Assembly: GCF_001424945.1 (NCBI RefSeq)
Contig: NZ_LMCW01000002.1
Location: forward strand, 130 to 64,129
Direction: 5' to 3'
Source of the DNA: Rhizobium sp. Root1203
GTDB taxonomy: Bacteria > Pseudomonadota > Alphaproteobacteria > Rhizobiales > Rhizobiaceae
DNA length: 64,000 nucleotides
In this document: positions 62,987-64,000 of the stretch, piece after piece
Layout: every line of letters begins with the position of its first letter
Numbering within the stretch: the first letter of the stretch is position 1
The notes under the pieces: generated by a model
What the model was told of the DNA's origin: nothing
What the model saw: the letters and a program-made list of their open reading frames with translations, nothing else
Databases searched by the model: none
Translations under genes and position numbers: made by a program

Positions 62987-63664
62987 ATGGAAGGCGCCGG
63001 CGGTAACGGGGAAAAGAAGACGGTAAAGCGACGCCCGCGCGAGCGTGTCCTGCAACGCGACCCCGAACGGACGCGTGCGGCAATTCTGGAAGCGGCGACG
63101 AAAGAGTTTGCCGAGAACGGCATCGGCGGGGCGCGCGTCGATGCGATCGCCGAACGGGCCGGCACCAACAAGCGCATGCTCTACCACTACTTCGGCGACA
63201 AAGAGCAGCTGTATTTGCATGTCTTGGAGGATGCCTACGTCGGCATTCGTACGGCCGAGCGAGCGTTGCAAATAGGCGATCGCAGTCCCGAAGAGGGTAT
63301 CGGCGACCTTGCGCTGTTCACCTGGCGCTATTTTCTCAAGCATCCTGAGTTTCTGAGCCTGCTCGGTACCGAGAACCTGCATCGAGCCCGCTGGCTGCGT
63401 CAGTCTGTGCGCCTGAAGGAGCTGCATTCGCATCTGCTGGGTGAGCTGGCGCAGATTCTGGAGCGAGGCAAGAAAGCCGGTGTCTTCATCGAAAGCGCCG
63501 ATCCCCTGAACGTCTATCTGACGATCGCCTCACTCGGATATTTTTACCTTTCGAACCAGTACACGCTCTCAACGATCTTTGGGCGCGACCTCGCCGAACC
63601 GGCAAATCTTGACGCCTGGGAGCGCCATATCGTCCACGTGACGCTCGCCTCGATCACGGCCTGA
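62987..63664 (+). CDS. TetR/AcrR-family transcriptional regulator
   Basis: This 225-residue regulator has the TetR helix-turn-helix at about residues 28-75 (RAAILEAATKEFAENGIGGA then TNKRMLYHYFGDKEQLYLHV) and a ligand-binding C-terminal domain with TWRYFLKHPEFLSLLGTENL. It stands between the sugar ABC operon and a second Gfo/Idh gene; both carry near-identical inverted repeats, and a degenerate copy lies before uxaC. It is therefore the likely repressor of these genes. GGGAAG precedes the ATG. Confidence 0.88.
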   Translation: MEGAGGNGEKKTVKRRPRERVLQRDPERTRAAILEAATKEFAENGIGGARVDAIAERAGTNKRMLYHYFGDKEQLYLHVLEDAYVGIRTAERALQIGDRSPEEGIGDLALFTWRYFLKHPEFLSLLGTENLHRARWLRQSVRLKELHSHLLGELAQILERGKKAGVFIESADPLNVYLTIASLGYFYLSNQYTLSTIFGRDLAEPANLDAWERHIVHVTLASITA

Positions 63665-63687
63665 ATCCTGAAATTTGGTTTTTTCTA

Positions 63688-63734
63688 TTGACAGGCGCAC
63701 TTTGTGTCTGTCATCAAGTAACCGTTTAGTTACT
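63688..63734 (+). promoter_or_regulatory. Promoter and operator before the partial oxidoreductase gene
   Basis: TTGACA (63688-63693) with a weak -10 (TCATCA, 63711-63716) is followed directly by the perfect inverted repeat AGTAAC-N6-GTTACT (63717-63734). The repeat sits against the -10, as in the ABC operon promoter. Confidence 0.68.
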
Positions 63735-63797
63735 GGCCGGGAGGAGATGCGTTCAGGCGCATTCCGGCTTTGCGGAGACTTTGCAGGGAGAGAGAAC

Positions 63798-64000
63798 GTG
63801 GCTCGTCTAGGGATTATTCTGCACGGCGTTACCGGCCGAATGGGTTACAACCAGCATCTCGTAAGATCGATCCTGGCCATACGGGACCAGGGCGGACTGA
63901 CGCTGAAGTCAGGCGAAAAACTCGAAATCGATCCGATCATCGTCGGCCGCAGTGCCGCGAAGATGGAAGAGCTGGCCAAAAGGCACGACATCAAGCGCTG
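63798..64000 (+). CDS. Gfo/Idh/MocA-family oxidoreductase, N-terminal part (cut by window end)
   Basis: Translation from the GTG at 63798 gives [20 protein letters not shown] then [13 protein letters not shown], a Rossmann-type NAD(P)-binding start seen in sugar dehydrogenases. [20 protein letters not shown] follows. GGGAGAGA precedes the start. Only about 67 residues are inside the window. It is probably controlled by the TetR protein and acts on the same substrate as the ABC operon. Confidence 0.75.
   Translation, partial: MARLGIILHGVTGRMGYNQHLVRSILAIRDQGGLTLKSGEKLEIDPIIVGRSAAKMEELAKRHDIKR

Overview
This window looks like a chromosomal segment of an alphaproteobacterium of the Rhizobiaceae (Ensifer/Sinorhizobium/Rhizobium type). 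The evidence is protein content plus conserved gene order: ffs-dnaX-ybaB-recR, rimP-nusA-ylxR-infB-rbfA-truB-rpsO-pnp, fabA-fabB-fabI beside an Irr-type Fur regulator, cmk-rpsA, a CycM-type membrane cytochrome c, a RIME-like rhizobial intergenic repeat, and promoters close to the rhizobial sigma-70 form CTTGAC-N17-CTATAT. The genus cannot be fixed from the sequence alone. I see no prophage, insertion sequence, CRISPR array or rRNA operon.

Layout. 1-650: non-coding, with a 106-bp tandem duplication carrying terminator-like hairpins. 650-10.5 kb: an LssY_C protein, the overlapping recF-moeB-GNAT operon, a 2-hydroxyacid dehydrogenase, an SH3-domain secreted protein, an adenosine kinase, a candidate structured RNA, an AEC transporter, cycM, kdsB and prephenate dehydratase. 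10.5-13.4 kb: a minus-strand block HIT-nudC-WYL regulator-small protein-VOC, with two matching operator-like palindromes. 13.4-22.4 kb: SRP RNA, dnaX, ybaB, LysE and Lrp genes, a small hydrolase, MOSC, recR, a lytic transglycosylase, a GNAT and an MFS exporter. 22.5-32.8 kb: the transcription/translation operon from rimP to pnp, with an intrinsic terminator between promoter and first gene. 32.8-43.7 kb: rsmC, a broken hicB remnant, the fab operon, irr, a TRIC-family channel, ydcF, tRNA-Ala(GGC), a TIGR02300-type protein, a PaiB-like protein fused by overlap to cmk, and rpsA. 43.7-50.7 kb: a 528-residue unknown protein, rnd, a MerR-XRE-cupin regulator divergent from gabT-gabD, and a PACE transporter. 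50.7 kb to the end: slyX, uxaC-uxuB, a choline-kinase-like/FAD-GcvT oxidoreductase pair, a sugar ABC transporter operon with a Gfo/Idh dehydrogenase, a TetR regulator, and the start of a second Gfo/Idh gene.

How the last part fits together: an 18-bp inverted repeat (AGTAAC-N6-GTTACT) lies at the ABC operon promoter and in front of the second oxidoreductase gene, on both sides of the TetR gene. A degenerate copy lies upstream of uxaC, about 12 kb away. This suggests a TetR-controlled regulon for uptake and oxidation of a uronic acid or uronate-containing sugar. A TetR controller would be unusual for uxaC/uxuB-type genes, which are normally under GntR-family regulators. This is the best candidate in the window for an undescribed system, and it is an inference from sequence and context only.
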